Assembly: GCF_026212465.1 (NCBI RefSeq)
Contig: NC_080050.1
Location: forward strand, 33,426,130 to 33,490,129
Direction: 5' to 3'
Source: Amaranthus tricolor
Taxonomy: Eukaryota; Streptophyta; Magnoliopsida; Caryophyllales; Amaranthaceae
DNA: 64,000 nt
The notes beneath the pieces are model-generated. The model saw only the letters and a list, made by a program, of their open reading frames with translations, searched no databases and had not been told where the DNA came from. Positions 26,501 to 41,500 of the stretch are shown here, piece after piece (within the stretch, counting starts at the first letter, position 1; each line of letters begins with the position of its first letter). Made by a program: the position numbers and the translations under genes.

Positions 26501-29500
26501 TAAAGGTGTGATTTTAAGGGTTTTTTAAGCTTTTTTGGCACTTACAGGAATAAAGTAGCTTAAATTTGGTTTGTGTTGCATGTAACATGGAACAAAACAC
26601 TCTTTGGTATATATTATTGTTTTTAAGTGGTTAGAATTGAAAATAACAGTCATATGATAGAAATTACGTGTTAAGTTGTGATTTTATGTGCTTTTAAGCT
26701 TTTTTGGCACTTACACGAATAAAGTAGCTTAAATTTGGTTTGTTTTGCATGAAACATGGAACAAAACACTCTTTGGTATATATTATTGTGTTGAAGTGGT
26801 TAGAATTGAAAATAATAGTCATATGATAGAAATTACGTGTTAAATTGCGATTGTATGTGTTTTAAGCTTTTTTGGCACTTTCGCACATAAAATAGCCCAA
26901 ACTTGTAGTGTTTTGCACGAAAGTTGGCACACAACACTATTTGGTATATATTATTGTGTTGAAGTGGTTAGAATTTAAAATAGTTGTTATATGCTCGAAA
27001 ATTACATTCTATAGGTGTGATTTTAAGGGTTTTTTTAAGCTTTTTTTGGCACTTACACGAATAAAGTAGCTTAAATTTGGTATGTTTTGCACGAAATTTG
27101 GAACAAAACACTTTTTGGTATATATTATTGTGTTGAAGTGGTTAGAATTGAAAATAATAGTCGTATGATAGAAATTACGTGTTAAATTGCGATTTTATGT
27201 GTTTATAAGCTTTTTTTGGCACTTTCGCACATAAAGTAGCCCAAACTTGCGTTGTTTTGCAGGAAACTTGGCACACAACACTGTTTGGTATATATTATTG
27301 TGTTGAAATGGTTAGAATTGAAAATAATAGTCATATGATAGAAATTACATGTTAAATTGCGATTTTATTTGTTTTTAAGCTTTTTTGGCACTTTCGCACA
27401 TAAAGTAGCCTAAACTTGCGTTTTTTTTTGCACGAAAGTTGGCACACAACACTATTTGGTATATATTATTGTGTTGAAGTGGTTAGAATTTAAAATCATT
27501 GTTATATGCTCGAAATTACGTTCTATAGGTGTGATTTTAAGTGTTTTTAAGCTTTTTTGGTACTTACACGGATAAAGTAGCTTAATTTTGGGTTTGTTTT
27601 GTACGAAATTTGGAACAAAACACTCTTTGGTATATATTCTTGTGTTGAAGTGGTTAGAATTGAAAATAATAGTCATATGATAGATATTACGTGTTAAGTT
27701 GCGATTTTATGCGTTTTTTATGCTTTTTTGGCACTTTCGCACATAGAGTAGCCCAAACTTGCTTTGTTTTGCACGAAACTTTGCACACAACACTATTTGG
27801 TATTATTATTGTTTTAAAGTGGTTAGAATTAAAAATCATAGTTATATGCTAGAAATTACATGCTAAAGGTGTGATTTTAAGGGTTTTTTAAGCTTTTTTG
27901 GCACTTACAGGAATAAAGTAGCTTAAATTTGGTTTGTGTTGCATGTAACATGGAACAAAACACTCTTTGGTATATATTATTGTTTTTAAGTGGGTTAGAA
28001 TTGAAAATAACAGTCATATGATAGAAATTACGTGTTAAGTTGTGATTTTATGTGCTTTTAAGCTTTTTTGGCACTTACACGAATAAAGTAGCTTAAATTT
28101 GGTTTGTTTTGCATGAAACATGGAACAAAACACTCTTTGGTATATATTATTGTGTTGAAGTGGTTAGAATTGAAAATAATAGTCATATGATAGAAATTAC
28201 GTGTTAAATTGCGATTGTATGTGTTTTAAGCTTTTTTGGCACTTTCGCACATAAAATAGCCCAAACTTGCAGTGTTTTGCACGAAAGTTGGCACACAACA
28301 ATATTTGGTATATATTATTGTGTTGAAGTGGGTTAGAATTTAAAATCATTGTTATATGCTCGAAATTACATTCTATAGGTGTGATTTTAAGGGTTTTTTA
28401 AGCTTTTTTGGCACTTACACGAATAAAGTAGCTTAAATTTGGTATGTTTTGCACGAAATTTGGAACAAAACACTTTTTGGTATTATATTATTGTGTTGAA
28501 GTGGTTAGAATTGAAAATAATAGTCGTATGATAGATATTACGTGTTAAGTTGCGATTTTATGCGTTTTTTATGCTTTTTTGGCACTTTCGCACATAGAGT
28601 AGCCCAAACTTGCTTTGTTTTGCACGAAACTTTGCACACAACACTATTTGGTATATATTATTGTTTTAAAGTGGTTAGAATTAAAAATCATAGTTATATG
28701 CTAGAAATTACATGCTAAAGGTGTGATTTTAAGGGTTTTTTAAGCTTTTTTGGAACTTACAGGAATAAAGTAGCTTAAATTTGGTTTGTGTTGCATGTAA
28801 CATGGAACAAAACACTCTTTGGTATATATTATTGTTTTTAAGTGGTTAGAATTGAAAATAACAGTCATATGATAGAAAATTACGTGTTAAGTTGTGATTT
28901 TATGTGCTTTTAAGCTTTTTTGGCACTTACACGAATAAAGTAGCTTAAATTTGGTTTGTCTTGCATGAAACATGGAACAAAACACTCTTTGGTATATTAT
29001 TGTGTTGAAGTGGTTAGAATTGAAAATAATAGTCATATGATAGAAATTACGTGTTAAATTGCGATTGTATGTGTTTTAAGCTTTTTTGGCACTTTCGCAC
29101 ATAAAATAGCCCAAACTTGTAGTGTTTTGCACGAAAGTTGGCACACAACACTATTTGGTAAATATTATTGTGTTGAAGTGGTTAGAATTTAAAATAGTTG
29201 TTATATGCTCGAAATTACATTCTATAGGTGTGATTTTAAGGGTTTTTAAGCTTTTTTGGCTCTTACACGAATAAAGTAGCTTAAATTTGGTATGTTTTGC
29301 ACGAAATTTGGAACAAAACACTTTTTGGTATATATTATTGTGTTGAAGTGGTTAGAATTGAAAATAATAGTCGTATGATAGAAATTACGTGTTAAATTGC
29401 GATTTTATGTGTTTATAAGCTTTTTTGGCACTTTCGCACATAAAGTAGCCCAAACTTGCGTTGTTTTGCAGGAAACTTGCACACAACACTGTTTGGTATA

Positions 29501-32500
29501 TATTATTGTGTTGAAATGGTTAGAATTGAAAATAATAGTCATATGATAGAAATTACATGTTAAATTGCGATTTTATTTGTTTTTAAGCTTTTTTTGGCAC
29601 TTTCGCACATAAAGTAGCCTAAACTTGCGTTTTTTTTGCACGAAAGTTGGCACACAACACTATTTGGTATATATTATTGTGTTGAAGTGGGTTAGAATTT
29701 AAAATCATTGTTATATGCTCGAAATTACGTTCTATAGGTGTGATTTTAAGTGTTTTTAAGCTTTTTTGGTACTTACACGGATAAAGTAGCTTAATTTTTG
29801 GTTTGTTTTGTACGAAATTTGGAACAAAACACTCTTTGGTATATATTCTTGTGTTGAAGTGGTTAGAATTGAAAATAATAGTCATATGATAGATATTACG
29901 TGTTAAGTTGCGATTTTATGCGTTTTTATGCTTTTTTGGCACTTTCGCACATAGAGTAGCCCAAACTTGCTTTGTTTTGCACGAAACTTTGCACACAACA
30001 CTATTTGGTATATATTATTGTTTTAAAGTGGTTAGAATTAAAAATCATAGTTATATGCTAGAAATTACATGCTAAAGGTGTGATTTTAAGGGTTTTTAAG
30101 CTTTTTTGGCACTTACAGGAATAAAGTAGCTTAAATTTGGTTTGTGTTGCATGTAACATGGAACAAAACACTCTTTGGTATATATTATTGTTTTTAAGTG
30201 GTTAGAATTGAAAATAACAGTCATATGATAGAAATTACGTGTTAAGTTGTGATTTTATGTGCTTTTAAGCTTTTTTGGCACTTACACGAATAAAGTAGCT
30301 TAAATTTGGTTTGTTTTGCATGAAACATGGAACAAAACACTCTTTGGTATATATTATTGTGTTGAAGTGGTTAGAATTGAAAATAATAGTCATATGATAG
30401 AAATTACGTGTTAAATTGCGATTGTATGTGTTTTAAGCTTTTTTGGCACTTTCGCACATAAAATAGCCCAAACTTGTAGTGTTTTGCACGAAAGTTGGCA
30501 CACAACACTATTTGGTATATATTATTGTGTTGAAGTGGTTAGAATTTAAAATAGTTGTTATATGCTCGAAATTACATTCTATAGGTGTGATTTTAAGGGT
30601 TTTTAAGCTTTTTTGGCACTTACACGAATAAAGTAGCTTAAATTTGGTATGTTTTGCACGAAATTTGGAACAAAACACTTTTTGGTATATATTATTGTGT
30701 TGAAGTGGTTAGAATTGAAAATAATAGTCGTATGATAGAAATTACGTGTTAAATTGCGATTTTATGTGTTTATAAGCTTTTTTGGCACTTTCGCACATAA
30801 AGTAGCCCAAACTTGCGTTGTTTTGCAGGAAACTTGGCACACAACACTGTTTGGTATATATTATTGTGTTGAAATGGTTAGAATTGAAAATAATAGTCAT
30901 ATGATAGAAATTACATGTTAAATTGCGATTTTATTTGTTTTTAAGCTTTTTTGGCACTTTCGCACATAAAGTAGCCTAAACTTGCGTTTTTTTTGCACGA
31001 AAGTTGGCACACAACACTATTTGGTATATATTATTGTGTTGAAGTGGTTAGAATTTAAAATCATTGTTATATGCTCGAAATTACGTTCTATAGGTGTGAT
31101 TTTAAGTGTTTTTAAGCTTTTTTGGTACTTACACGGATAAAGTAGCTTAATTTTGGTTTGTTTTGTACGAAAATTGGAACAAAACACTCTTTGGTATATA
31201 TTCTTGTGTTGAAGTGGTTAGAATTGAAAATAATAGTCATATGATAGATATTACGTGTTAAGTTGCGATTTTATGCGTTTTTATGCTTTTTTGGCACTTT
31301 CGCACATAGAGTAGCCCAAACTTGCTTTGTTTTGCACGAAACTTTGCACACAACACTATTTGGTATATATTATTGTTTTAAAGTGGTTAGAATTAAAAAT
31401 CATAGTTATATGCTAGAAATTACATGCTAAAGGTGTGATTTTAAGGGTTTTTAAGCTTTTTTGGCACTTACAGGAATAAAGTAGCTTAAATTTGGTTTGT
31501 GTTGCATGTAACATGGAACAAAACACTCTTTGGTATATATTATTGTTTTTAAGTGGTTAGAATTGAAAATAACAGTCATATGATAGAAATTACGTGTTAA
31601 GTTGTGATTTTATGTGCTTTTAAGCTTTTTTGGCACTTACACGAATAAAGTAGCTTAAATTTGGTTTGTTTTGCATGAAACATGGAACAAAACACTCTTT
31701 GGTATATATTATTGTGTTGAAGTGGTTAGAATTGAAAATAATAGTCATATGATAGAAATTACGTGTTAAATTGCGATTGTATGTGTTTTAAGCTTTTTTG
31801 GCACTTTCGCACATAAAATAGCCCAAACTTGCAGTGTTTTGCACGAAAGTTGGCACACAACAATATTTGGTATATATTATTGTGTTGAAGTGGTTAGAAT
31901 TTAAAATCATTGTTATATGCTCGAAATTACATTCTATAGGTGTGATTTTAAGGGTTTTTAAGCTTTTTTGGCACTTACACGAATAAAGTAGCTTAAATTT
32001 GGTATGTTTTGCACGAAATTTGGAACAAAACACTTTTTGGTATATATTATTGTGTTGAAGTGGTTAGAATTGAAAATAATAGTCGTATGATAGAAATTAC
32101 GTGTTAAATTGCGATTTTATGTGTTTATAAGCTTTTTTGGCACTTTCGCACATAAAGTAGCCCAAACTTGCGTTGTTTTGCAGGAAACTTGGCACACAAC
32201 ACTGTTTGGTATATATTATTGTGTTGAAGTGGTTAGAATTGAAAATAATAGTCATATGATAGAAATTACATGTTAAATTGCGATTTTATTTGTTTTTAAG
32301 CTTTTTTGGCACTTTCGCACATAAAGTAGCCTAAACTTGCGTTTCTTTGCACGAAAGTTGGCACACAACACTATTTGGTATATATTATTGTGTTGAAGTG
32401 GTTAGAATTTAAAATCATTGTTATATGCTCGAAATTACGTTCTATAGGTGTGATTTTAAGTGTTTTTAAGCTTTTTTGGTACTTACACGGATAAAGTAGC

Positions 32501-35500
32501 TTAATTTTGGTTTGTTTTGTACGAAATTTGGAACAAAACACTCTTTGGTATATATTCTTGTGTTGAAGTGGTTAGAATTGAAAATAATAGTCATATGATA
32601 GATATTACGTGTTAAGTTGCGATTTTATGCGTTTTTATGCTTTTTTGGCACTTTCGCACATAGAGTAGCCCAAACTTGCTTTGTTTTGCACGAAACTTTG
32701 CACACAACACTATTTGGTATATATTATTGTTTTAAAGTGGTTAGAATTAAAAATCATAGTTATATGCTAGAAATTACATGCTAAAGGTGTGATTTTAAGG
32801 GTTTTTAAGCTTTTTTGGCACTTACAGGAATAAAGTAGCTTAAATTTGGTTTGTGTTGCATGTAACATGGAACAAAACACTCTTTGGTATATATTATTGT
32901 TTTTAAGTGGTTAGAATTGAAAATAACAGTCATATGATAGAAATTACGTGTTAAGTTGTGATTTTATGTGCTTTTAAGCTTTTTTGGCACTTACACGAAT
33001 AAAGTAGCTTAAATTTGGTTTGTTTTGCATGAAACATGGAACAAAACACTCTTTGGTATATATTATTGTGTTGAAGTGGTTAGAATTGAAAATAATAGTC
33101 ATATGATAGAAATTACGTGTTAAATTGCGATTGTATGTGTTTTAAGCTTTTTTGGCACTTTCGCACATAAAATAGCCCAAACTTGTAGTGTTTTGCACGA
33201 AAGTTGGCACACAACACTATTTGGTATATATTATTGTGTTGAAGTGGTTAGAATTTAAAATAGTTGTTATATGCTCGAAATTACATTCTATAGGTGTGAT
33301 TTTAAGGGTTTTTAAGCTTTTTTGGCACTTACACGAATAAAGTAGCTTAAATTTGGTATGTTTTGCACGAAATTTGGAACAAAACACTTTTTGGTATATA
33401 TTATTGTGTTGAAGTGGTTAGAATTGAAAATAATAGTCGTATGATAGAAATTACGTGTTAAATTGCGATTTTATGTGTTTATAAGCTTTTTTGGCACTTT
33501 CGCACATAAAGTAGCCCAAACTTGCGTTGTTTTGCAGGAAACTTGGCACACAACACTGTTTGGTATATATTATTGTGTTGAAATGGTTAGAATTGAAAAT
33601 AATAGTCATATGATAGAAATTACATGTTAAATTGCGATTTTATTTGTTTTTAAGCTTTTTTGGCACTTTCGCACATAAAGTAGCCTAAACTTGCGTTTTT
33701 TTGCACGAAAGTTGGCACACAACACTATTTGGTATATATTATTGTGTTGAAGTGGTTAGAATTTAAAATCATTGTTATATGCTCGAAATTACGTTCTATA
33801 GGTGTGATTTTAAGTGTTTTTAAGCTTTTTTGGTACTTACACGGATAAAGTAGCTTAATTTTGGTTTGTTTTGTACGAAATTTGGAACAAAACACTCTTT
33901 GGTATATATTCTTGTGTTGAAGTGGTTAGAATTGAAAATAATAGTCATATGATAGATATTACGTGTTAAGTTGCGATTTTATGCGTTTTTATGCTTTTTT
34001 GGCACTTTCGCACATAGAGTAGCCCAAACTTGCTTTGTTTTGCACGAAACTTTGCACAAACCACTATTTGGTATATATTATTGTTTTAAAGTGGTTAGAA
34101 TTAAAAATCATAGTTATATGCTAGAAATTACATGCTAAAGGTGTGATTTTAAGGGTTTTAAAGCTTTTTTGGCACTTACAGGAATAAAGTAGCTTAAATT
34201 TGGTTTGTGTTGCATGTAACATGGAACAAAACACTCTTTGGTATATATTATTGTTTTTAAGTGGTTAGAATTGAAAATAACAGTCATATGATAGAAATTA
34301 CGTGTTAAGTTGTGATTTTATGTGCTTTTAAGCTTTTTTGGCACTTACACGAATAAAGTAGCTTAAATTTGGTTTGTTTTGCATGAAACATGGAACAAAA
34401 CACTCTTTGGTATATATTATTGTGTTGAAGTGGTTAGAATTGAAAATAATAGTCATATGATAGAAATTACGTGTTAAATTGCGATTGTATGTGTTTTAAG
34501 CTTTTTTGGCACTTTCGCACATAAAATAGCCCAAACTTGTAGTGTTTTGCACGAAAGTTGGCACACAACACTATTTGGTATATATTATTGTGTTGAAGTG
34601 GTTAGAATTTAAAATCATTGTTATATGCTCGAAATTACATTCTATAGGTGTGATTTTAAGGGTTTTTAAGCTTTTTTGGCACTTACACGAATAAAGTAGC
34701 TTAAATTTGGTATGTTTTGCACGAAATTTGGAACAAAACACTTTTTGGTATATATTATTGTGTTGAAGTGGTTTAGAATTGAAAATAATAGTCGTATGAT
34801 TAGAAATTACGTGTTAAATTGCGATTTTATGTGTTTATAAGCTTTTTTGGCACTTTCGCACATAAAGTAGCCCAAACTTGCGTTGTTTTGCAGGAAACTT
34901 GGCACACAACACTGTTTGGTATATATTATTGTGTTGAAGTGGTTAGAATTGAAAATAATAGTCATATGATAGAAATTACATGTTAAATTGCGATTTTATT
35001 TGTTTTTAAGCTTTTTTGGCACTTTCGCACATAAAGTAGCCTAAACTTGCGTTTTTTTGCACGAAAGTTGGCACACAACACTATTTGGTATATATTATTG
35101 TGTTGAAGTGGTTAGAATTTAAAATCATTGTTATATGCTCGAAATTACGTTCTATAGGTGTGATTTTAAGTGTTTTTAAGCTTTTTTGGTACTTACACGG
35201 ATAAAGTAGCTTAATTTTGGTTTGTTTTGTACGAAATTTGGAACAAAACACTCTTTGGTATATATTCTTGTGTTGAAGTGGTTAGAATTGAAAATAATAG
35301 TCATATGATAGATATTACGTGTTAAGTTGCGATTTTATGCGTTTTTATGCTTTTTTGGCACTTTCGCACATAGAGTAGCCCAAACTTGCTTTGTTTTGCA
35401 CGAAACTTTGCACACAACACTATTTGGTATATATTATTGTTTTAAAGTGGTTAGAATTAAAAATCATAGTTATATGCTAGAAATTACATGCTAAAGGTGT

Positions 35501-38500
35501 GATTTTAAGGGTTTTTAAGCTTTTTTGGCACTTACAGGAATAAAGTAGCTTAAATTTGGTTTGTGTTGCATGTAACATGGAACAAAACACTCTTTGGTAT
35601 ATATTATTGTTTTTAAGTGGTTAGAATTGAAAATAACAGTCATATGATAGAAATTACGTGTTAAGTTGTGATTTTATGTGCTTTTAAGCTTTTTTGGCAC
35701 TTACACGAATAAAGTAGCTTAAATTTGGTTTGTTTTGCATGAAACATGGAACAAAACACTCTTTGGTATATATTATTGTGTTGAAGTGGTTAGAATTGAA
35801 AATAATAGTCATATGATAGAAATTACGTGTTAAATTGCGATTGTATGTGTTTTAAGCTTTTTTGGCACTTTCGCACATAAAATAGCCCAAACTTGCAGTG
35901 TTTTGCACGAAAGTTGGCACACAACACTATTTGGTATATATTATTGTGTTGAAGTGGTTAGAATTTAAAATCATTGTTATATGCTCGAAATTACATTCTA
36001 TAGGTGTGATTTTAAGGGTTTTTAAGCTTTTTTGGCACTTACACGAATAAAGTAGCTTAAATTTGGTATGTTTTGCACGAAATTTGGAACAAAACACTTG
36101 TTGGTATATATTATTGTGTTGAAGTGGTTAGAATTGAAAATAATAGTCGTATGATAGAAATTACGTGTTAAATTGCGATTTTATGTGTTTATAAGCTTTT
36201 TTGGCACTTTCGCACATAAAGTAGCCCAAACTTGCGTTGTTTTGCAGGAAACTTGGCACACAACACTGTTTGGTATATATTATTGTGTTGAAGTGGTTAG
36301 AATTGAAAATAATAGTCATATGATAGAAATTACATGTTAAATTGCGATTTTATTTGTTTTTAAGCTTTTTTGGCACTTTCGCACATAAAGTAGCCTAAAC
36401 TTGCGTTTTTTTGCACGAAAGTTGGCACACAACACTATTTGGTATATATTATTGTGTTGAAGTGGTTAGAATTTAAAATCATTGTTATATGCTCGAAATT
36501 ACGTTCTATAGGTGTGATTTTAAGTGTTTTTAAGCTTTTTTGGTACTTACACGGATAAAGTAGCTTAATTTTGGTTTGTTTTGTACGAAATTTGGAACAA
36601 AACACTCTTTGGTATATATTCTTGTGTTGAAGTGGTTAGAATTGAAAATAATAGTCATATGATAGATATTACGTGTTAAGTTGCGATTTTATGCGTTTTT
36701 ATGCTTTTTTGGCACTTTCGCACATAGAGTAGCCCAAACTTGCTTTGTTTTGCACGAAACTTTGCACACAACACTATTTGGTATATATTATTGTTTTAAA
36801 GTGGTTAGAATTAAAAATCATAGTTATATGCTAGAAATTACATGCTAAAGGTGTGATTTTAAGGGTTTTTAAGCTTTTTTGGCACTTACAGGAATAAAGT
36901 AGCTTAAATTTGGTTTGTGTTGCATGTAACATGGAACAAAACACTCTTTGGTATATATTATTGTTTTTAAGTGGTTAGAATTGAAAATAACAGTCATATG
37001 ATAGAAATTACGTGTTAAGTTGTGATTTTATGTGCTTTTAAGCTTTTTTGGCACTTACACGAATAAAGTAGCTTAAATTTGGTTTGTTTTGCATGAAACA
37101 TGGAACAAAACACTCTTTGGTATATATTATTGTGTTGAAGTGGTTAGAATTGAAAATAATAGTCATATGATAGAAATTACGTGTTAAATTGCGATTGTAT
37201 GTGTTTTAAGCTTTTTTGGCACTTTCGCACATAAAATAGCCCAAACTTGCAGTGTTTTGCACGAAAGTTGGCACACAACAATATTTGGTATATATTATTG
37301 TGTTGAAGTGGTTAGAATTTAAAATCATTGTTATATGCTCGAAATTACATTCTATAGGTGTGATTTTAAGGGTTTTTAAGCTTTTTTGGCACTTACACGA
37401 ATAAAGTAGCTTAAATTTGGTATGTTTTGCACGAAATTTGGAACAAAACACTTGTTGGTATATATTATTGTGTTGAAGTGGTTAGAATTGAAAATAATAG
37501 TCGTATGATAGAAATTACGTGTTAAATTGCGATTTTATGTGTTTATAAGCTTTTTTGGCACTTTCGCACATAAAGTAGCCCAAACTTGCGTTGTTTTGCA
37601 GGAAACTTGGCACACAACACTGTTTGGTATATATTATTGTGTTGAAGTGGTTAGAATTGAAAATAATAGTCATATGATAGAAATTACATGTTAAATTGCG
37701 ATTTTATTTGTTTTTAAGCTTTTTTGGCACTTTCGCACATAAAGTAGCCTAAACTTGCGTTTTTTTGCACGAAAGTTGGCACACAACACTATTTGGTATA
37801 TATTATTGTGTTGAAGTGGTTAGAATTTAAAATCATTGTTATATGCTCGAAATTACGTTCTATAGGTGTGATTTTAAGTGTTTTTAAGCTTTTTTGGTAC
37901 TTACACGGATAAAGTAGCTTAATTTTGGTTTGTTTTGTACGAAATTTGGAACAAAACACTCTTTGGTATATATTCTTGTGTTGAAGTGGTTAGAATTGAA
38001 AATAATAGTCATATGATAGATATTACGTGTTAAGTTGCGATTTTATGCGTTTTTATGCTTTTTTGGCACTTTCGCACATAGAGTAGCCCAAACTTGCTTT
38101 GTTTTGCACGAAACTTTGCACACAACACTATTTGGTATATATTATTGTTTTAAAGTGGTTAGAATTAAAAATCATAGTTATATGCTAGAAATTACATGCT
38201 AAAGGTGTGATTTTAAGGGTTTTTAAGCTTTTTTGGCACTTACAGGAATAAAGTAGCTTAAATTTGGTTTGTGTTGCATGTAACATGGAACAAAACACTC
38301 TTTGGTATATATTATTGTTTTTAAGTGGTTAGAATTGAAAATAACAGTCATATGATAGAAATTACGTGTTAAGTTGTGATTTTATGTGCTTTTAAGCTTT
38401 TTTGGCACTTACACGAATAAAGTAGCTTAAATTTGGTTTGTTTTGCATGAAACATGGAACAAAACACTCTTTGGTATATATTATTGTGTTGAAGTGGTTA

Positions 38501-41500
38501 GAATTGAAAATAATAGTCATATGATAGAAATTACGTGTTAAATTGCGATTGTATGTGTTTTAAGCTTTTTTGGCACTTTCGCACATAAAATAGCCCAAAC
38601 TTGCAGTGTTTTGCACGAAAGTTGGCACACAACAATATTTGGTATATATTATTGTGTTGAAGTGGTTAGAATTTAAAATCATTGTTATATGCTCGAAATT
38701 ACATTCTATAGGTGTGATTTTAAGGGTTTTTAAGCTTTTTTGGCACTTACACGAATAAAGTAGCTTAAATTTGGTATGTTTTGCACGAAATTTGGAACAA
38801 AACACTTTTTGGTATATATTATTGTGTTGAAGTGGTTAGAATTGAAAATAATAGTCGTATGATAGAATTTACGTGTTAAATTGCGATTTTATGTGTTTAT
38901 AAGCTTTTTTGGCACTTTCGCACATAAAGTAGCCCAAACTTGCGTTGTTTTGCAGGAAACTTGGCACACAACACTGTTTGGTATATATTATTGTGTTGAA
39001 GTGGTTAGAATTGAAAATAATAGTCATATGATAGAAATTACATGTTAAATTGCGATTTTATTTGTTTTTAAGCTTTTTTGGCACTTTCGCACATAAAGTA
39101 AAACTTGCGTTTTTTTGCACGAAAGTTGGCACACAACACTATTTGGTATATATTATTGTGTTGAAGTGGTTAGAATTTAAAATCATTGTTATATGCTCGA
39201 AATTACGTTCTATAGGTGTGATTTTAAGTGTTTTTAAGCTTTTTTGGTACTTACACGGATAAAGTAGCTTAATTTTGGTTTGTTTTGTACGAAATTTGGA
39301 ACAAAACACTCTTTGGTATATATTCTTGTGTTGAAGTGGTTAGAATTGAAAATAATAGTCATATGATAGATATTACGTGTTAAGTTGCGATTTTATGCGT
39401 TTTTATGCTTTTTTGGCACTTTCGCACATAGAGTAGCCCAAACTTGCTTTGTTTTGCACGAAACTTTGCACACAACACTATTTGGTATATATTATTGTTT
39501 TAAAGTGGTTAGAATTAAAAATCATAGTTATATGCTAGAAATTACATGCTAAAGGTGTGATTTTAAGGGTTTTTAAGCTTTTTTTGCACTTACAGGAATA
39601 AAGTAGCTTAAATTTGGTTTGTGTTGCATGTAACATGGAACAAAACACTCTTTGGTATATATTATTGTTTTTAAGTGGTTAGAATTGAAAATAACAGTCA
39701 TATGATAGAAATTACGTGTTAAGTTGTGATTTTATGTGCTTTTAAGCTTTTTTGGCACTTACACGAATAAAGTAGCTTAAATTTGGTTTGTTTTGCATGA
39801 AACATGGAACAAAACACTCTTTGGTATATATTATTGTGTTGAAGTGGTTAGAATTGAAAATAATAGTCATATGATAGAAATTACGTGTTAAATTGCGATT
39901 GTATGTGTTTTAAGCTTTTTTGGCACTTTCGCACATAAAATAGCCCAAACTTGCAGTGTTTTGCACGAAAGTTGGCACACAACAATATTTGGTATATATT
40001 ATTGTGTTGAAGTGGTTAGAATTTAAAATCATTGTTATATGCTCGAAATTACATTCTATAGGTGTGATTTTAAGGGTTTTTAAGCTTTTTTGGCACTTAC
40101 ACGAATAAAGTAGCTTAAATTTGGTATGTTTTGCACGAAATTTGGAACAAAACACTTTTTGGTATATATTATTGTGTTGAAGTGGTTAGAATTGAAAATA
40201 ATAGTCGTATGATAGAAATTACGTGTTAAATTGCGATTTTATGTGTTTATAAGCTTTTTTGGCACTTTCGCACATAAAGTAGCCCAAACTTGCGTTGTTT
40301 TGCAGGAAACTTGGCACACAACACTGTTTGGTATATATTATTGTGTTGAAGTGGTTAGAATTGAAAATAATAGTCATATGATAGAAATTACATGTTAAAT
40401 TGCGATTTTATTTGTTTTTAAGCTTTTTTGGCACTTTCGCACATAAAGTAAAACTTGCGTTTTTTTGCACGAAAGTTGGCACACAACACTATTTGGTATA
40501 TATTATTGTGTTGAAGTGGTTAGAATTTAAAATCATTGTTATATGCTCGAAATTACGTTCTATAGGTGTGATTTTAAGTGTTTTTAAGCTTTTTTGGTAC
40601 TTACACGGATAAAGTAGCTTAATTTTGGTTTGTTTTGTACGAAATTTGGAACAAAACACTCTTTGGTATATATTCTTGTGTTGAAGTGGTTAGAATTGAA
40701 AATAATAGTCATATGATAGATATTACGTGTTAAGTTGCGATTTTATGCGTTTTTATGCTTTTTTGGCACTTTCGCACATAGAGTAGCCCAAACTTGCTTT
40801 GTTTTGCACGAAACTTTGCACACAACACTATTTGGTATATATTATTGTTTTAAAGTGGTTAGAATTAAAAATCATAGTTATATGCTAGAAATTACATGCT
40901 AAAGGTGTGATTTTAAGGGTTTTTAAGCTTTTTTTGCACTTACAGGAATAAAGTAGCTTAAATTTGGTTTGTGTTGCATGTAACATGGAACAAAACACTC
41001 TTTGGTATATATTATTGTTTTTAAGTGGTTAGAATTGAAAATAACAGTCATATGATAGAAATTACGTGTTAAGTTGTGATTTTATGTGCTTTTAAGCTTT
41101 TTTGGCACTTACACGAATAAAGTAGCTTAAATTTGGTTTGTCTTGCATGAAACATGGAACAAAACACTCTTTGGTATATATTATTGTGTTGAAGTGGTTA
41201 GAATTGAAAATAATAGTCATATGATAGAAATTACGTGTTAAATTGCGATTGTATGTGTTTTAAGCTTTTTTGGCACTTTCGCACATAAAATAGCCCAAAC
41301 TTGTAGTGTTTTGCACGAAAGTTGGCACACAACACTATTTGGTAAATATTATTGTGTTGAAGTGGTTAGAATTTAAAATAGTTGTTATATGCTCGAAATT
41401 ACATTCTATAGGTGTGATTTTAAGGGTTTTTAAGCTTTTTTGGCACTTACACGAATAAAGTAGCTTAAATTTGGTATGTTTTGCACGAAATTTGGAACAA

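Noticed and set aside
26380..26520. Giant palindrome or hairpin at the inversion
   Set aside because: The arms are not exact reverse complements at the gap: the left side ends in a 15-kb-type monomer and the right begins in a different subtype and register. The gap also hides the true junction.
26338..26541. Open frames crossing the N gap
   Set aside because: They are translated through unknown bases and continue the satellite frame; no evidence of coding.
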